64,000 bases of DNA from Fictibacillus phosphorivorans (GTDB taxonomy: Bacteria; Bacillota; Bacilli; Bacillales; Fictibacillaceae), in contig NZ_VDZU01000001.1 of the NCBI RefSeq assembly GCF_007673525.1, positions 1,116,001 to 1,180,000 on the forward strand, read 5' to 3'. Of this stretch, positions 33,600 through 41,962 are shown piece by piece. Positions within the stretch are counted from its first letter, which is position 1, and each line of letters begins with the position of its first letter. The position numbers and the translations under genes are program-made. The notes under the pieces are model-generated. The model did not search any database. It had not been told where the DNA came from and worked only from the letters and a program-made list of their open reading frames with translations.

Positions 33600-36311
33600 A
33601 TGAGTTGGATAAAAAAATTAATGAACACGTTTTTTGACGATGAAAATGAAGATGATTCCTTCTATGAGGAAGAGAGAACTAAAAGCCAGGAGCCTGTAAA
33701 AAAACAGCAATCGACTGAAAAAATGGAAAATAATCAGAGGACTAAACCAGCTCCCTTTGCAAGCAATGGAAGAAAACCGTCTCCATCAAATATTCAGCAT
33801 CCTGCGAAAATGCTGCACAAGTATCCCGAGAATGCACCATTTCGTTTTCCTGTGATCCCTGATGAAAAAACGGTAAAACCAACTGCACAAAGACATACAT
33901 ATCAGCAGAAAGAGACACACTCGTATAAAGATCCTGTTAGGGATGAAAAGTCATACAGAGAAGAACGTCCTGTTCGTGAGCAACGTACTCATCAAAATGA
34001 GAATAGAAGACCTAAAGGGAAGTCTTCAGGCTTTAACCAAGAACCAAAACGGCAAGCTTTCAAAGCTTCAAACGTTCCTTCACCTGTTTACGGGTACGAA
34101 AGAAGAAATAACAAAAGTGATGCACAGATTAAGCCGGAACAAAAGGAAGCGACTCCTGAGGTGAAATCGAGGTTTACACCAACAGATGTTCCATCCCCTG
34201 TTTACGGATATGGAAAGAGAAAGCCTGAAGGTATTTTATTCATCGGCAGAGATATACCTGAAAAGGATTCTGTGACTGAAGAACTTTTAAAGTCTGTTGA
34301 AGAAGTTTTACCTGCTGCAACAACAGAAAGTTCAACGATTTCTCAAGAGCAAGAGATTGTAAGTGAGGCTTCTCATATTCAGAAGGCAAACAATAGCATC
34401 GTTGATCAAAGCCAAATACAAGTCGTAGAAGAAGTAATAGATACTAATCCGGATTTAGTAGATGAAGAACAGCCTATTAATTCTCTTGAAATGATAGTTG
34501 AGCCCGATATTGTCTATGTGTCAGAGGAGAATCACGAGGTTCACAATTTGAGTGTGGAGAAACAAAACCAAATCAGTGAACCTGTTGATGTGTCTGAAGT
34601 TGCTGAAAAAGGCACGGAAAGACCTGAGACACAGCCTGTTCAAGAGATAACTCCTAGTATAGTACAAGAAAAGCAAGAGCAAGAAAATGCAGTTAATGAA
34701 CAAACACTGCCGAAGAAAGAAAACCCAAAAAGTGGCGGGCAATTCGTTCCTTTTAATGTGTTGATGCTAAAAAAGGACAGGAAGTCATTAACACGTCCTG
34801 TTTCAAAACCAGAAATTCAAAGGTCAGAGGGCAGACAAGCAACAAGAACTGAGTTAAACATCCATCAAAGAACTGAAGCTGTAAATAACCAGTTGTTTGT
34901 ACCTTTGTCATTATTAAATAAAGCTAAGGTTTCACTCGAAGATGATGATCTTTGGTTAAACGAACAAAAGAACACACTTCAGTCAACACTGGATAACTTT
35001 AATGTGAATGCAAAAGTAGTTCACATGACAAAAGGTCCTGCCGTAACAAGGTTTGAAGTTCAACCTGCTCCAGGCGTTAAGGTAAACAAGATCACTAACC
35101 TTACAGATGATATAAAACTTAGTCTGGCTGCTCGTGACATAAGAATTGAAGCGCCGATTCCTGGAAAGAATGCAATTGGCATAGAAGTTCCGAACCAGCA
35201 TAGCAGAGCGGTTTATTTACGTGAGATCATTGAAGATGATGTGTTTAAGGATTCAGCATCTTCCTTAACTGTGGCTCTCGGATTAGATATTTCAGGGGCA
35301 CCTGTAGTGACCGATCTTCAAAAGATGCCTCACGGACTAATAGCAGGAGCGACAGGATCAGGAAAGAGCGTTTGTATCAACTCTATACTTGTGAGCTTGC
35401 TGTATAAAGCAAAGCCGGAAGATGTGAGATTGTTGCTTGTCGATCCTAAGATGGTCGAGCTTGCACCATACAATCACATTCCGCACCTAGTGACCCCTGT
35501 TATCACAGATGCAAAAGAAGCTACGGCTGCTTTAAAATGGGCGGTCGAAGAAATGGAACGTCGTTACGAAGAGTTTGCAAAAACAGGCGTACGAGAGATA
35601 AAGCGTTACAATCAAAAGATGGAAGAAGAGCAGCATTATAAAAACAAGATGCCGTATATTGTTGTAGTAATTGATGAGTTGGCTGACCTGATGATGGTTT
35701 CACCGCAAGAAGTTGAAGAAGCGATCTGCCGAATTGCTCAGAAAGCAAGAGCATGTGGTATCCATCTTCTACTTGCGACACAGCGGCCATCAGTAGATGT
35801 TATCACAGGACTGATCAAAGCCAATGTGCCAACTCGTACAGCATTCGCAGTTTCGTCCGCGATCGATTCACGGACCATTCTAGATATGAGTGGTGCAGAA
35901 CGATTATTAGGACGAGGCGATATGCTCTTTATGGAGAATGGCTCGAACAAAGCGGTGCGTATTCAAGGAACGTTCGTATCTGATGAAGAAATTGAAGAAG
36001 TAACACGATACGTAAAAGAAGAGTATCAAACAGAGTATCTTTTTACTCGTGAAGAACTGATTCAGCATCAGCAAACAACAGAAGTAGAAGACGAACTTTT
36101 TGAAGAAGCTTGTTATTATGTTATTGAAGTAGGTGCAGCATCCTCTTCTAGCTTGCAGCGAAGATTTAGAATTGGTTACAACCGTGCCGCAAGATTAGTA
36201 GACATGATGGAAAGCTTTGGCCTCGTCTCTGAAACGATGGGAAGTAAACCAAGACATGTTCTTCTTACACAAGAAGAACTAGAGAATCGATTATATAGCG
36301 GTGTTGAGTAA
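33600..36311 (+). CDS. sftA: DNA translocase SftA (FtsK/SpoIIIE family)
   Basis: A 903-residue soluble FtsK-family motor. The N-terminal 420 residues are a low-complexity, charged linker without transmembrane helices, as expected for SftA rather than SpoIIIE. It carries two copies of VPSPVYGY (from residues 159 and 197). The motor has Walker A GATGSGKS (about 583), Walker B VVVIDELADLM (about 690), LLATQRPSVDVITGLIKAN, and a C-terminal winged-helix gamma domain that reads polar sequences. SftA clears chromosomal DNA from the closing septum. A weak sigma-A -10 (TACAAT, 33563-33568) lies upstream. Confidence 0.95.
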   Translation: MSWIKKLMNTFFDDENEDDSFYEEERTKSQEPVKKQQSTEKMENNQRTKPAPFASNGRKPSPSNIQHPAKMLHKYPENAPFRFPVIPDEKTVKPTAQRHTYQQKETHSYKDPVRDEKSYREERPVREQRTHQNENRRPKGKSSGFNQEPKRQAFKASNVPSPVYGYERRNNKSDAQIKPEQKEATPEVKSRFTPTDVPSPVYGYGKRKPEGILFIGRDIPEKDSVTEELLKSVEEVLPAATTESSTISQEQEIVSEASHIQKANNSIVDQSQIQVVEEVIDTNPDLVDEEQPINSLEMIVEPDIVYVSEENHEVHNLSVEKQNQISEPVDVSEVAEKGTERPETQPVQEITPSIVQEKQEQENAVNEQTLPKKENPKSGGQFVPFNVLMLKKDRKSLTRPVSKPEIQRSEGRQATRTELNIHQRTEAVNNQLFVPLSLLNKAKVSLEDDDLWLNEQKNTLQSTLDNFNVNAKVVHMTKGPAVTRFEVQPAPGVKVNKITNLTDDIKLSLAARDIRIEAPIPGKNAIGIEVPNQHSRAVYLREIIEDDVFKDSASSLTVALGLDISGAPVVTDLQKMPHGLIAGATGSGKSVCINSILVSLLYKAKPEDVRLLLVDPKMVELAPYNHIPHLVTPVITDAKEATAALKWAVEEMERRYEEFAKTGVREIKRYNQKMEEEQHYKNKMPYIVVVIDELADLMMVSPQEVEEAICRIAQKARACGIHLLLATQRPSVDVITGLIKANVPTRTAFAVSSAIDSRTILDMSGAERLLGRGDMLFMENGSNKAVRIQGTFVSDEEIEEVTRYVKEEYQTEYLFTREELIQHQQTTEVEDELFEEACYYVIEVGAASSSSLQRRFRIGYNRAARLVDMMESFGLVSETMGSKPRHVLLTQEELENRLYSGVE

Positions 36312-36323
36312 TAAGTTTATAGG

Positions 36324-36369
36324 AAAGAGCTGATTGTGGGGCACGCCTTACATCGGCTCTTTCTTTTTA
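36324..36369 (+). terminator. Intrinsic terminator after sftA
   Basis: AAAGAGCTGAT (36324-36334) pairs with ATCGGCTCTTT (36352-36362), then CTTTTT. Confidence 0.8.
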
Positions 36370-36409
36370 TAAGCAGATTGGCTTAGTCTGCAATTTAACA
36401 GAAAGTAAG

Positions 36410-36502
36410 GATATCGGCAAAAATAAAATTATATCGGCAAGAAACAAATTTTATCGGCAAAAAAAAGCTTTTTATCGGCAAGTTTCCGATTATATCAGCA
36501 AA
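36410..36502. repeat. Array of five ~20 bp repeats, core TATCGGCAA
   Basis: TATCGGCAA starts at 36412, 36432, 36452 and 36473, and TATCAGCAA at 36493: spacings 20, 20, 21, 20. The spacers are A/T-rich and differ in sequence. It lies between the sftA terminator and the next promoter. Confidence 0.85.
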
Positions 36503-36569
36503 TTTGACATATTATTAATTTTTTTACGCTTTCTCGATAAGAACCGCAGTTAACTATCAAATGATTTTC

Positions 36570-36598
36570 TTGAGTTATTGTGCCTTGTTCGCTATTAT
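36570..36598 (+). promoter_or_regulatory. Sigma-A promoter of nicotinate phosphoribosyltransferase gene
   Basis: TTGAGT (36570-36575), 17 bases, TATTAT (36593-36598). A palindrome GGGAA-TAG-TTCCC (36605-36617) covers the predicted start and could be an operator. Confidence 0.6.
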
Positions 36599-36657
36599 AG
36601 TGTGGGGAATAGTTCCCTTTCTTTTATACCTTGGAATAAGTCATGAGGAGTAAATTA

Positions 36658-37755
36658 ATGAAAGAGATAGAATTAAAGCTGCAAGGAAAAATCAAGCGGC
36701 TCACGAATAAAACATTTAAATTCGATGAACGGATCAGAGAAGGTTGGTTCTCTGCTGTTTATTTTCTTAAAACATGTGAGATTGTAGAATCATTCAAACC
36801 AGATAATATCGTAACCATGCAGTTCTTTCAAAAGAGTGACGCCGTCTTGTGCGGTTCGGATGAAGCGATCGCTCTTATCAAAACGTTTGCTAAGGATGTA
36901 GATTCTTTAGAGATTCATTCTTTAAAAGATGGAGATAAGATTTCTCCGTTTGAAACAGTGTTGACGATCAAGGGCCCTTATCAAAACTTTGGTTTCTTAG
37001 AAGGAATGATCGATGGAATTCTAGCCAGAAGAACGTCGGTTGCAACGAATGTTTATAATGTTGTTAAAGCTGCTAGTAAATCTGGTGTTCAGAAACCGGT
37101 CATCTTTATGGGAGACCGTGACGACCATTTTGCACAGCAAGCCGGAGATGGTTATGCATCATATATTGGTGGTTCAACCGCTCAGGCTACGCATGCGATG
37201 AATGAATGGTGGGGTAAAAAAGGGATGGGCACGATGCCACATGCTCTCATTCAAATCTTTAATGGGGATATTGTAGAAGCTACGAAAGCTTATCACGCCA
37301 AATACCCTGAAGACGATCTTATCTCACTAGTTGACTATAATAACGATGTGATTACAGATGCTTTAAAAGTAGCGAGAGAGTTTGGAGAGACATTAAAAGG
37401 GGTAAGGGTTGATACCTCACGAACGATGGTCGATCAATATTTCTTTAGAAACCCTGATGTACTAGGTTCGTTTGATCCGAGGGGTGTGAATCCAGAACTG
37501 ATCTTTGCACTTCGAAAAGCGCTGGATGAAGAAGGCTTCCAACATGTTAAAATCGTTGTCAGCGGTGGATTTAAAAAAGAAAGAATCGAGCAGTTTGAAG
37601 AACAAAAAGTACCCGTAGATATTTATGGGGTAGGCAGCAATCTATTAAAGATCAATATTGGGTTTACCGGTGATAACGTTATGATGAATGAACAGCATCA
37701 AGCAAAAGCAGGAAGAATCTATCGCCATAATCCAAGACTAGAGCTAGTGGAATAA
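36658..37755 (+). CDS. Nicotinate phosphoribosyltransferase family protein
   Basis: A 365-residue enzyme of the NAPRTase/NadC superfamily, shorter form. Landmarks: GYASYIGGSTAQATHAMNEW, PHALIQIF, SLVDYNND, GVRVDTSRTMVDQYF, VVSGGFKKERIEQF and YGVGSNLL, the phosphate- and ribose-binding motifs. It should make nicotinate mononucleotide for NAD salvage in the cytoplasm. An ATG at 36643 overlaps the SD (GAGGAG), so the ATG at 36658 is used. It is monocistronic with its own promoter. Confidence 0.88.
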   Translation: MKEIELKLQGKIKRLTNKTFKFDERIREGWFSAVYFLKTCEIVESFKPDNIVTMQFFQKSDAVLCGSDEAIALIKTFAKDVDSLEIHSLKDGDKISPFETVLTIKGPYQNFGFLEGMIDGILARRTSVATNVYNVVKAASKSGVQKPVIFMGDRDDHFAQQAGDGYASYIGGSTAQATHAMNEWWGKKGMGTMPHALIQIFNGDIVEATKAYHAKYPEDDLISLVDYNNDVITDALKVAREFGETLKGVRVDTSRTMVDQYFFRNPDVLGSFDPRGVNPELIFALRKALDEEGFQHVKIVVSGGFKKERIEQFEEQKVPVDIYGVGSNLLKINIGFTGDNVMMNEQHQAKAGRIYRHNPRLELVE

Positions 37756-37852
37756 CTGCTATTATTATTTTGGAGAAGTTGGGAAAAATAGATAAAAAGC
37801 TCTATTAGACTTTTATCATTTGTCTATCATGGTGAACGGACAACAACTTTGC

Positions 37853-37858
37853 TATAAT
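37853..37858 (+). promoter_or_regulatory. Extended -10 promoter of murC
   Basis: TGCTATAAT (37850-37858) is a perfect extended -10; the -35 is poor. It implies a leader of about 110 bases containing a hairpin. Confidence 0.5.
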
Positions 37859-37879
37859 GATTCAAGTATTCCGAATCAA

Positions 37880-37919
37880 GCCTGACTGTGCATAAATAAC
37901 CGTTTCAAACAGCAGGCAT
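37880..37919 (+). other. Leader hairpin upstream of murC
   Basis: GCCTG-A-CTGT pairs with ACAGCAGGC (one bulged A), loop of about 19 bases, inside the predicted murC 5' leader. There is no T run after it, so it is not a terminator. Confidence 0.4.
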
Positions 37920-37972
37920 ATAATAATACAAATAGGCCTTTTAGAAGGTGTTCTTTTTGTGGAGGGCTATAC

Positions 37973-39280
37973 ATGACAAAATACCATTTTATTGGAATTA
38001 AAGGGACAGGAATGAGCCCGTTGGCACAAATTCTTCATGACAATGGTCATGATGTTCAAGGTTCTGATATTGAACAATTCATCTTTACTCAGACAGCACT
38101 TGAAGAAAAAAACATCCCGGTGTTACCGTTTGACAAGAACAACGTTGAAGAGGGTCAAACGATTATCGCAGGTAATGCTTTTGGCGAACAGCATGAAGAG
38201 ATTCAAGCTGCAAATGAGAAAAATATTCCTATTCATAGATATCACCATTTCCTTGGAGAGTATCTATCTAACTTTACATCGATTGCAGTGACAGGATCAC
38301 ACGGAAAAACGTCAACAACAGGTTTATTAGCTCATGTTGTTGGTGCTGCTAAACCTACTTCTTATCTAATCGGTGATGGAACAGGTAAAGGTAGCAAGGG
38401 AAGTGAATACTTCGTGTTTGAAGCATGTGAGTATCGCAGACATTTCTTATCTTATAATCCGGACTACGCGATTATCACAAACATTGATTTTGATCATCCT
38501 GATTATTTTTCTGATTTAAAAGATGTAATCAGTGCATTCCAAGCGATGGCGATGCAGGTGAAAAAGGCGATCATCGCATGTGGTGATGATGCAAACCTTC
38601 AAGAGATTCATGCACAAGTGCCCGTCGTATTCTATGGCTTTGGCGATCATAATGATTTCCAAGCTAAGAATGTTAATCGTGGTGATGAAGGAACAACGTT
38701 TGATGTATTTGTTCGCAACACGTTTTATGGCACGTTCCAGATTCCTGGATACGGCACACATAACGTACTGAACGCACTGGCTGTCATTGCGATCTGTCAT
38801 TATGAAACATTACCGATGGATATTATCAAAGAGCAATTGAAGAGCTTTACTGGTGTTAAAAGAAGATTCTCTGAAAAATCAGTTGGGGATCAAATCTTAA
38901 TCGATGACTATGCTCATCATCCGACTGAGATTAAAGTAACGATTGAAGCAACTAAGTATAAGTACAAAAATCGTGAAGTGGTAGCTATTTTCCAACCACA
39001 TACATTTACACGAACAAAGACGTTCTTAGACGAATTTGCAGCAGCACTAAGTGAAGCGGATCATGTTTACCTCTGCGACATTTTTGGTTCTGCAAGAGAG
39101 AATGCTGGAAATCTATCAATCGAGAATTTGATAGAAAAAATTCCAAACGCACAATTCATTACAGAAGATAAAGTGGATGTACTAAAAAAATACAAAGACG
39201 GTGTTTTATTGTTCATGGGTGCTGGAGATATTCAAAAGTTCCAAAGAGCATACGAAGAAACACTGACTGCAAAACCATAA
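37973..39280 (+). CDS. murC: UDP-N-acetylmuramate--L-alanine ligase
   Basis: A 435-residue Mur ligase. The N-terminal Rossmann domain begins [27 protein letters not shown] is the ATP P-loop; the C-terminal domain has KRRFSE and [12 protein letters not shown], conserved in MurC, and [13 protein letters not shown]. It adds L-Ala to UDP-MurNAc, the first step of the stem peptide. The SD GGAGGG is well spaced. It is monocistronic, in the B. subtilis order sftA ... murC ... ytxG. Confidence 0.95.
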   Translation: MTKYHFIGIKGTGMSPLAQILHDNGHDVQGSDIEQFIFTQTALEEKNIPVLPFDKNNVEEGQTIIAGNAFGEQHEEIQAANEKNIPIHRYHHFLGEYLSNFTSIAVTGSHGKTSTTGLLAHVVGAAKPTSYLIGDGTGKGSKGSEYFVFEACEYRRHFLSYNPDYAIITNIDFDHPDYFSDLKDVISAFQAMAMQVKKAIIACGDDANLQEIHAQVPVVFYGFGDHNDFQAKNVNRGDEGTTFDVFVRNTFYGTFQIPGYGTHNVLNALAVIAICHYETLPMDIIKEQLKSFTGVKRRFSEKSVGDQILIDDYAHHPTEIKVTIEATKYKYKNREVVAIFQPHTFTRTKTFLDEFAAALSEADHVYLCDIFGSARENAGNLSIENLIEKIPNAQFITEDKVDVLKKYKDGVLLFMGAGDIQKFQRAYEETLTAKP

Positions 39281-39281
39281 T

Positions 39282-39318
39282 AAAAAAAGACTTGCCAGCT
39301 GGCAAGTCTTTTTCTTTT
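39282..39318. terminator. Bidirectional terminator, murC / aminopeptidase
   Basis: Perfect 26-base inverted repeat 39286-39311 with A and T runs on either side. Confidence 0.92.
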
Positions 39319-39353
39319 AACCAAGCCAATGTTTTTATGGAGAAGGCTTTTTC

Positions 39354-40466
39354 CTACTTTAAATTCTCAGGGTTTAATTGCTCTAATTCAGGCAGAACGA
39401 AAACGCCATCTTTACGGATCAACACATCGTCAAAGAAGATTTCCCCGCCGCCGTAATCAGGACGCTGGATCATGACCATATCCCAATGGATGTTTGATTC
39501 ATTTCCGTTATACGCTTCTTCATACGCTTGACCAGGCGTAAAGTGGAAGCTGCCGTCGATCTTCTCATCGAAAAGAATATCTTTCATCGGATGTTTAATG
39601 AACGGGTTAACACCGATCGCAAATTCACCTACATAGCGAGAACCTTCATCCGTATCGAAAATTTTGTTGATGCGTTCTGAATCGTTTGCTGTCGCTTTTA
39701 CAATCTTTCCGTTTTCAAACGTCAACTGTACATTTTCAAACGTAAAGCCGTTATATGGAGATGGCGTGTTATACGAAATCGTTCCGTTAACGGAATCTTT
39801 AACGGGAGCTGTGAACACTTCACCATCTGGAATGTTGTTTTGTCCTGAACATTTAATGGATGGAATATCTTTGATCGAAAACGATAAATCAGTTCCCGGC
39901 CCTGTTAAGCGAACTTTATCCGTCTTATCCATCAGATCTTTTAGTGCAGTCATCGCGTCATCCATTTTTCCATAGTCTAGGTTACATACTTCAAAATAGA
40001 AGTCTTCGAAAGCTTCTGTACTCATGCTAGCAGATTGAGCCATAGATGCGTTCGGATAACGAAGCACACACCATTTCGTCTTTTTGATACGAATCTTACG
40101 GTGCATCGCAAAGATCGTTTTTTCATAAAGTGCCATCTTCTCGGAAGGAACATCAGACATCTCGTTGATGTTGTCTCCTGAACGAAGACCGATATAAGCA
40201 TCCATCTGGTTCATAAGATCACCTTCGTGCTTCGCGATCATTTCCATCTGTTCTTCAGTTGCTTGTGTGTATTGAGCGCGCATTACAGAATGGTCTTTTA
40301 GTAAAACGAATGGAAAACCGCCAGCGGCATATGCTTCTTGAACAAGTGCGTTCACGAGTTCTTTTTGCAGTCCAAAGTTTTCAATTAATACTTTCTCACC
40401 TTTTTGCAGGTTTACCGAATATGTAATCAAGTTTTTTGCTAGTTGTTGAATTCTTGGATCTCTCAT
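39354..40466 (-). CDS. M29-family aminopeptidase (AmpS-like)
   Basis: A 370-residue metallo-aminopeptidase of the M29 (AmpS/PepS/thermophilic aminopeptidase) group. MRDPRIQQLAKNLITYSVNLQKGEKVLIE is the usual N-terminal opening, followed by IPDGEVFTAP, GEFAIGVNPFI and the C-terminal IHWDMVMI, which hold the metal ligands. It is a cytoplasmic aminopeptidase with two metal ions. The start follows AGGGGG at a slightly long spacing. Confidence 0.9.
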   Translation of the reverse strand: MRDPRIQQLAKNLITYSVNLQKGEKVLIENFGLQKELVNALVQEAYAAGGFPFVLLKDHSVMRAQYTQATEEQMEMIAKHEGDLMNQMDAYIGLRSGDNINEMSDVPSEKMALYEKTIFAMHRKIRIKKTKWCVLRYPNASMAQSASMSTEAFEDFYFEVCNLDYGKMDDAMTALKDLMDKTDKVRLTGPGTDLSFSIKDIPSIKCSGQNNIPDGEVFTAPVKDSVNGTISYNTPSPYNGFTFENVQLTFENGKIVKATANDSERINKIFDTDEGSRYVGEFAIGVNPFIKHPMKDILFDEKIDGSFHFTPGQAYEEAYNGNESNIHWDMVMIQRPDYGGGEIFFDDVLIRKDGVFVLPELEQLNPENLK

Positions 40467-40582
40467 GTTGAAGAAGCCCCCTATATATTTGATATCTTCT
40501 TTATTTTAACTTAATTTAAACAATTTGTAATGTTCTAGAAAAGGATTTTAATGAAGTGGCAAAGAATACTATTAAAAAACAC

Positions 40583-40608
40583 GTTTCCTTTGATAAAAAC
40601 TCGGGAAA
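40583..40608 (+). promoter_or_regulatory. Sigma-B-like promoter of ytxG-ytxH-brxC
   Basis: GTTTCC (40583-40588), 14 bases, GGGAAA (40603-40608). The Bacillus sigma-B consensus is GTTTAA, 12-15 bases, GGGTAT. In B. subtilis the ytxGHJ operon is sigma-B (and sigma-H) dependent, so context supports the call. Confidence 0.55.
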
Positions 40609-40643
40609 AAGCAATAATATACTTTCAGGAGGTGTCTCGAATA

Positions 40644-41099
40644 ATGGATATCATTATCTCAATCAGTGTAGCATTAGTCGCAGTTGCATTTGTCGTACTC
40701 GTTTATTTTTTATCAGGGGCTTTGAAATCTTTACAAATTACCCTCAATCATGTCGCGGTAACGCTAGAAAGTCTAGAGAAGCAATTAGATGGCGTAACGC
40801 GCGAGACAACCGATTTGTTACATAAAACAAACCAGTTAGCCGAGGATGTTCAAAAGAAATCAGATTCACTTAACAACGTGTTCTCTGCAGTTCAAGATTT
40901 CGGTCAATCCGTTCAAAAGGTGAACCAATCTGTTCGCAAAGTAACAGACCAGATTACGGTTGAAACAGAGCGACAGTCTAAGCAAATATCGCAAGCGGTT
41001 CAATGGGGAAATGCAGCATTGAATTTATGGGAAAAATACAAACTCAAAAAATCCAATGTTGAAACAACACAAAGACAATATTCTAGAGGAGGAGTGTAA
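40644..41099 (+). CDS. ytxG: General stress protein YtxG (DUF948)
   Basis: A 151-residue protein. Residues 1-22 form a membrane anchor (MDIIISISVALVAVAFVVLV); the rest is a long amphipathic helix with regularly spaced leucines and valines (SLQITLNHVAVTLESLEKQL), the DUF948 pattern. It is the first gene of the conserved stress operon. The ATG at 40644 follows the perfect SD AGGAGGTG; the frame is open to 40551 without an SD. The stop is adjacent to the ytxH start. Confidence 0.9.
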   Translation: MDIIISISVALVAVAFVVLVYFLSGALKSLQITLNHVAVTLESLEKQLDGVTRETTDLLHKTNQLAEDVQKKSDSLNNVFSAVQDFGQSVQKVNQSVRKVTDQITVETERQSKQISQAVQWGNAALNLWEKYKLKKSNVETTQRQYSRGGV

Positions 41100-41513
41100 A
41101 TGAGCAACAACAATCAAAACATTGACAGCAAAGATTTTATTATCGGTGCTCTTGTTGGTGGTATGTTAGGGGCTGCAGCAGCGCTTTTATTAGCGCCTAA
41201 AGCAGGAAAGGAATTGCGCAGCGATCTGAATGAACAAGCTGTCTATCTAAAGGATAAAAGTAATGAGATCTCTCATTTGGCTCGTGAAAAATCCTCAAAC
41301 ATTGTTAAGACAGTATCAGAGCAGTCGAATCAAGTTGCAACAAAGGTAAAAGATCTTACTTCAAACCTTCGTAAAGACATCGATAAATGGCGTGCGAAAG
41401 AAGAAGAAAACGCGTCTGAACTGTATGGTGAGATTACAGACGATATCCAAGATGAAGGCAAATTAGACTATGATCCTGCTAATGAGCAAGAATTAGTCGA
41501 GCAAAAATATTGA
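41100..41513 (+). CDS. ytxH: General stress protein YtxH
   Basis: A 137-residue YtxH-like protein. Residues 12-32 are a glycine- and alanine-rich helix (IIGALVGGMLGAAAALLLAP) followed by the signature KAGKELR, then a long charged helix of apolipoprotein type. Molecular role unknown; it is induced by stress in B. subtilis. It begins on the base after the ytxG stop, so translation is coupled. Confidence 0.9.
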   Translation: MSNNNQNIDSKDFIIGALVGGMLGAAAALLLAPKAGKELRSDLNEQAVYLKDKSNEISHLAREKSSNIVKTVSEQSNQVATKVKDLTSNLRKDIDKWRAKEEENASELYGEITDDIQDEGKLDYDPANEQELVEQKY

Positions 41514-41595
41514 TAAGTAATGTGTGAATATGAAAAGATAAGAAAAAGAACTTGTTTCTTTTTCTTTTCTTTTTATGATGGAGGTAGAAATCGAT

Positions 41596-41934
41596 ATGTC
41601 ACTTATTCAACTACAGAACGAACAAGATTGGAATCTAGTCAAAGAACAAAGAAACCGTATTATTTTGATGAAGAACAGTACAACATGTCCTGTGAGTCAT
41701 GAAGCTTTTAAAGAATTCCAAAAGTTTGCAGCAGATAACGAGAACGAAACATTGTATTATTTGAACGTTCAAGATGCAAGGTCATTAAGCAATGCGATTG
41801 CAGAGCAAACAGGAGTGAAGCACGAATCTCCTCAAGTATTAATCTTCGATGGAGATAATGTGGTTTGGCATGATTCTCATTGGAACATCACAAATAAAAA
41901 GCTTGCACAAGCGAACGAAAAAACAAAAGCGTAG
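41596..41934 (+). CDS. brxC: Monothiol bacilliredoxin BrxC (YtxJ)
   Basis: A 112-residue thioredoxin-fold protein. The active site is TTCPVSHEAFKEF, one Cys, as in the TCPIS motif of YtxJ/BrxC; ESPQVLIFDGDNVVWHDSHW contains the cis-Pro loop. BrxC removes bacillithiol from protein thiols. The ATG at 41596 follows GGAGG. The stop codon lies inside the terminator stem. Confidence 0.9.
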   Translation: MSLIQLQNEQDWNLVKEQRNRIILMKNSTTCPVSHEAFKEFQKFAADNENETLYYLNVQDARSLSNAIAEQTGVKHESPQVLIFDGDNVVWHDSHWNITNKKLAQANEKTKA

Positions 41935-41956
41935 CAGAAATGCTACGCTTTTTTCT
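41925..41956. terminator. Bidirectional terminator, brxC / FtsA-like gene
   Basis: AAAAGCGTAGCA pairs with TGCTACGCTTTT around GAAA; it includes the brxC stop codon. Confidence 0.9.
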
Positions 41957-41962
41957 TCGTTT

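Larger units (their letters stand above)
36312..36657. other. 346-base gap: terminator, repeat array, promoter
   Basis: It holds the sftA terminator, a five-unit array of 20-21 bp repeats (36410-36502), and the promoter with a TSS palindrome of the next gene (36570-36617). No reading frame is supported. Confidence 0.7.

Noticed and set aside
36410..36502. CRISPR array
   Set aside because: The unit is 20-21 bp with a 9-base core and no 25-40 bp repeats or unique 30-40 bp spacers; no cas genes are in the window.
41520..41702. 60-codon frame between ytxH and brxC
   Set aside because: It is in a different frame from brxC, has no SD and no recognisable protein pattern.
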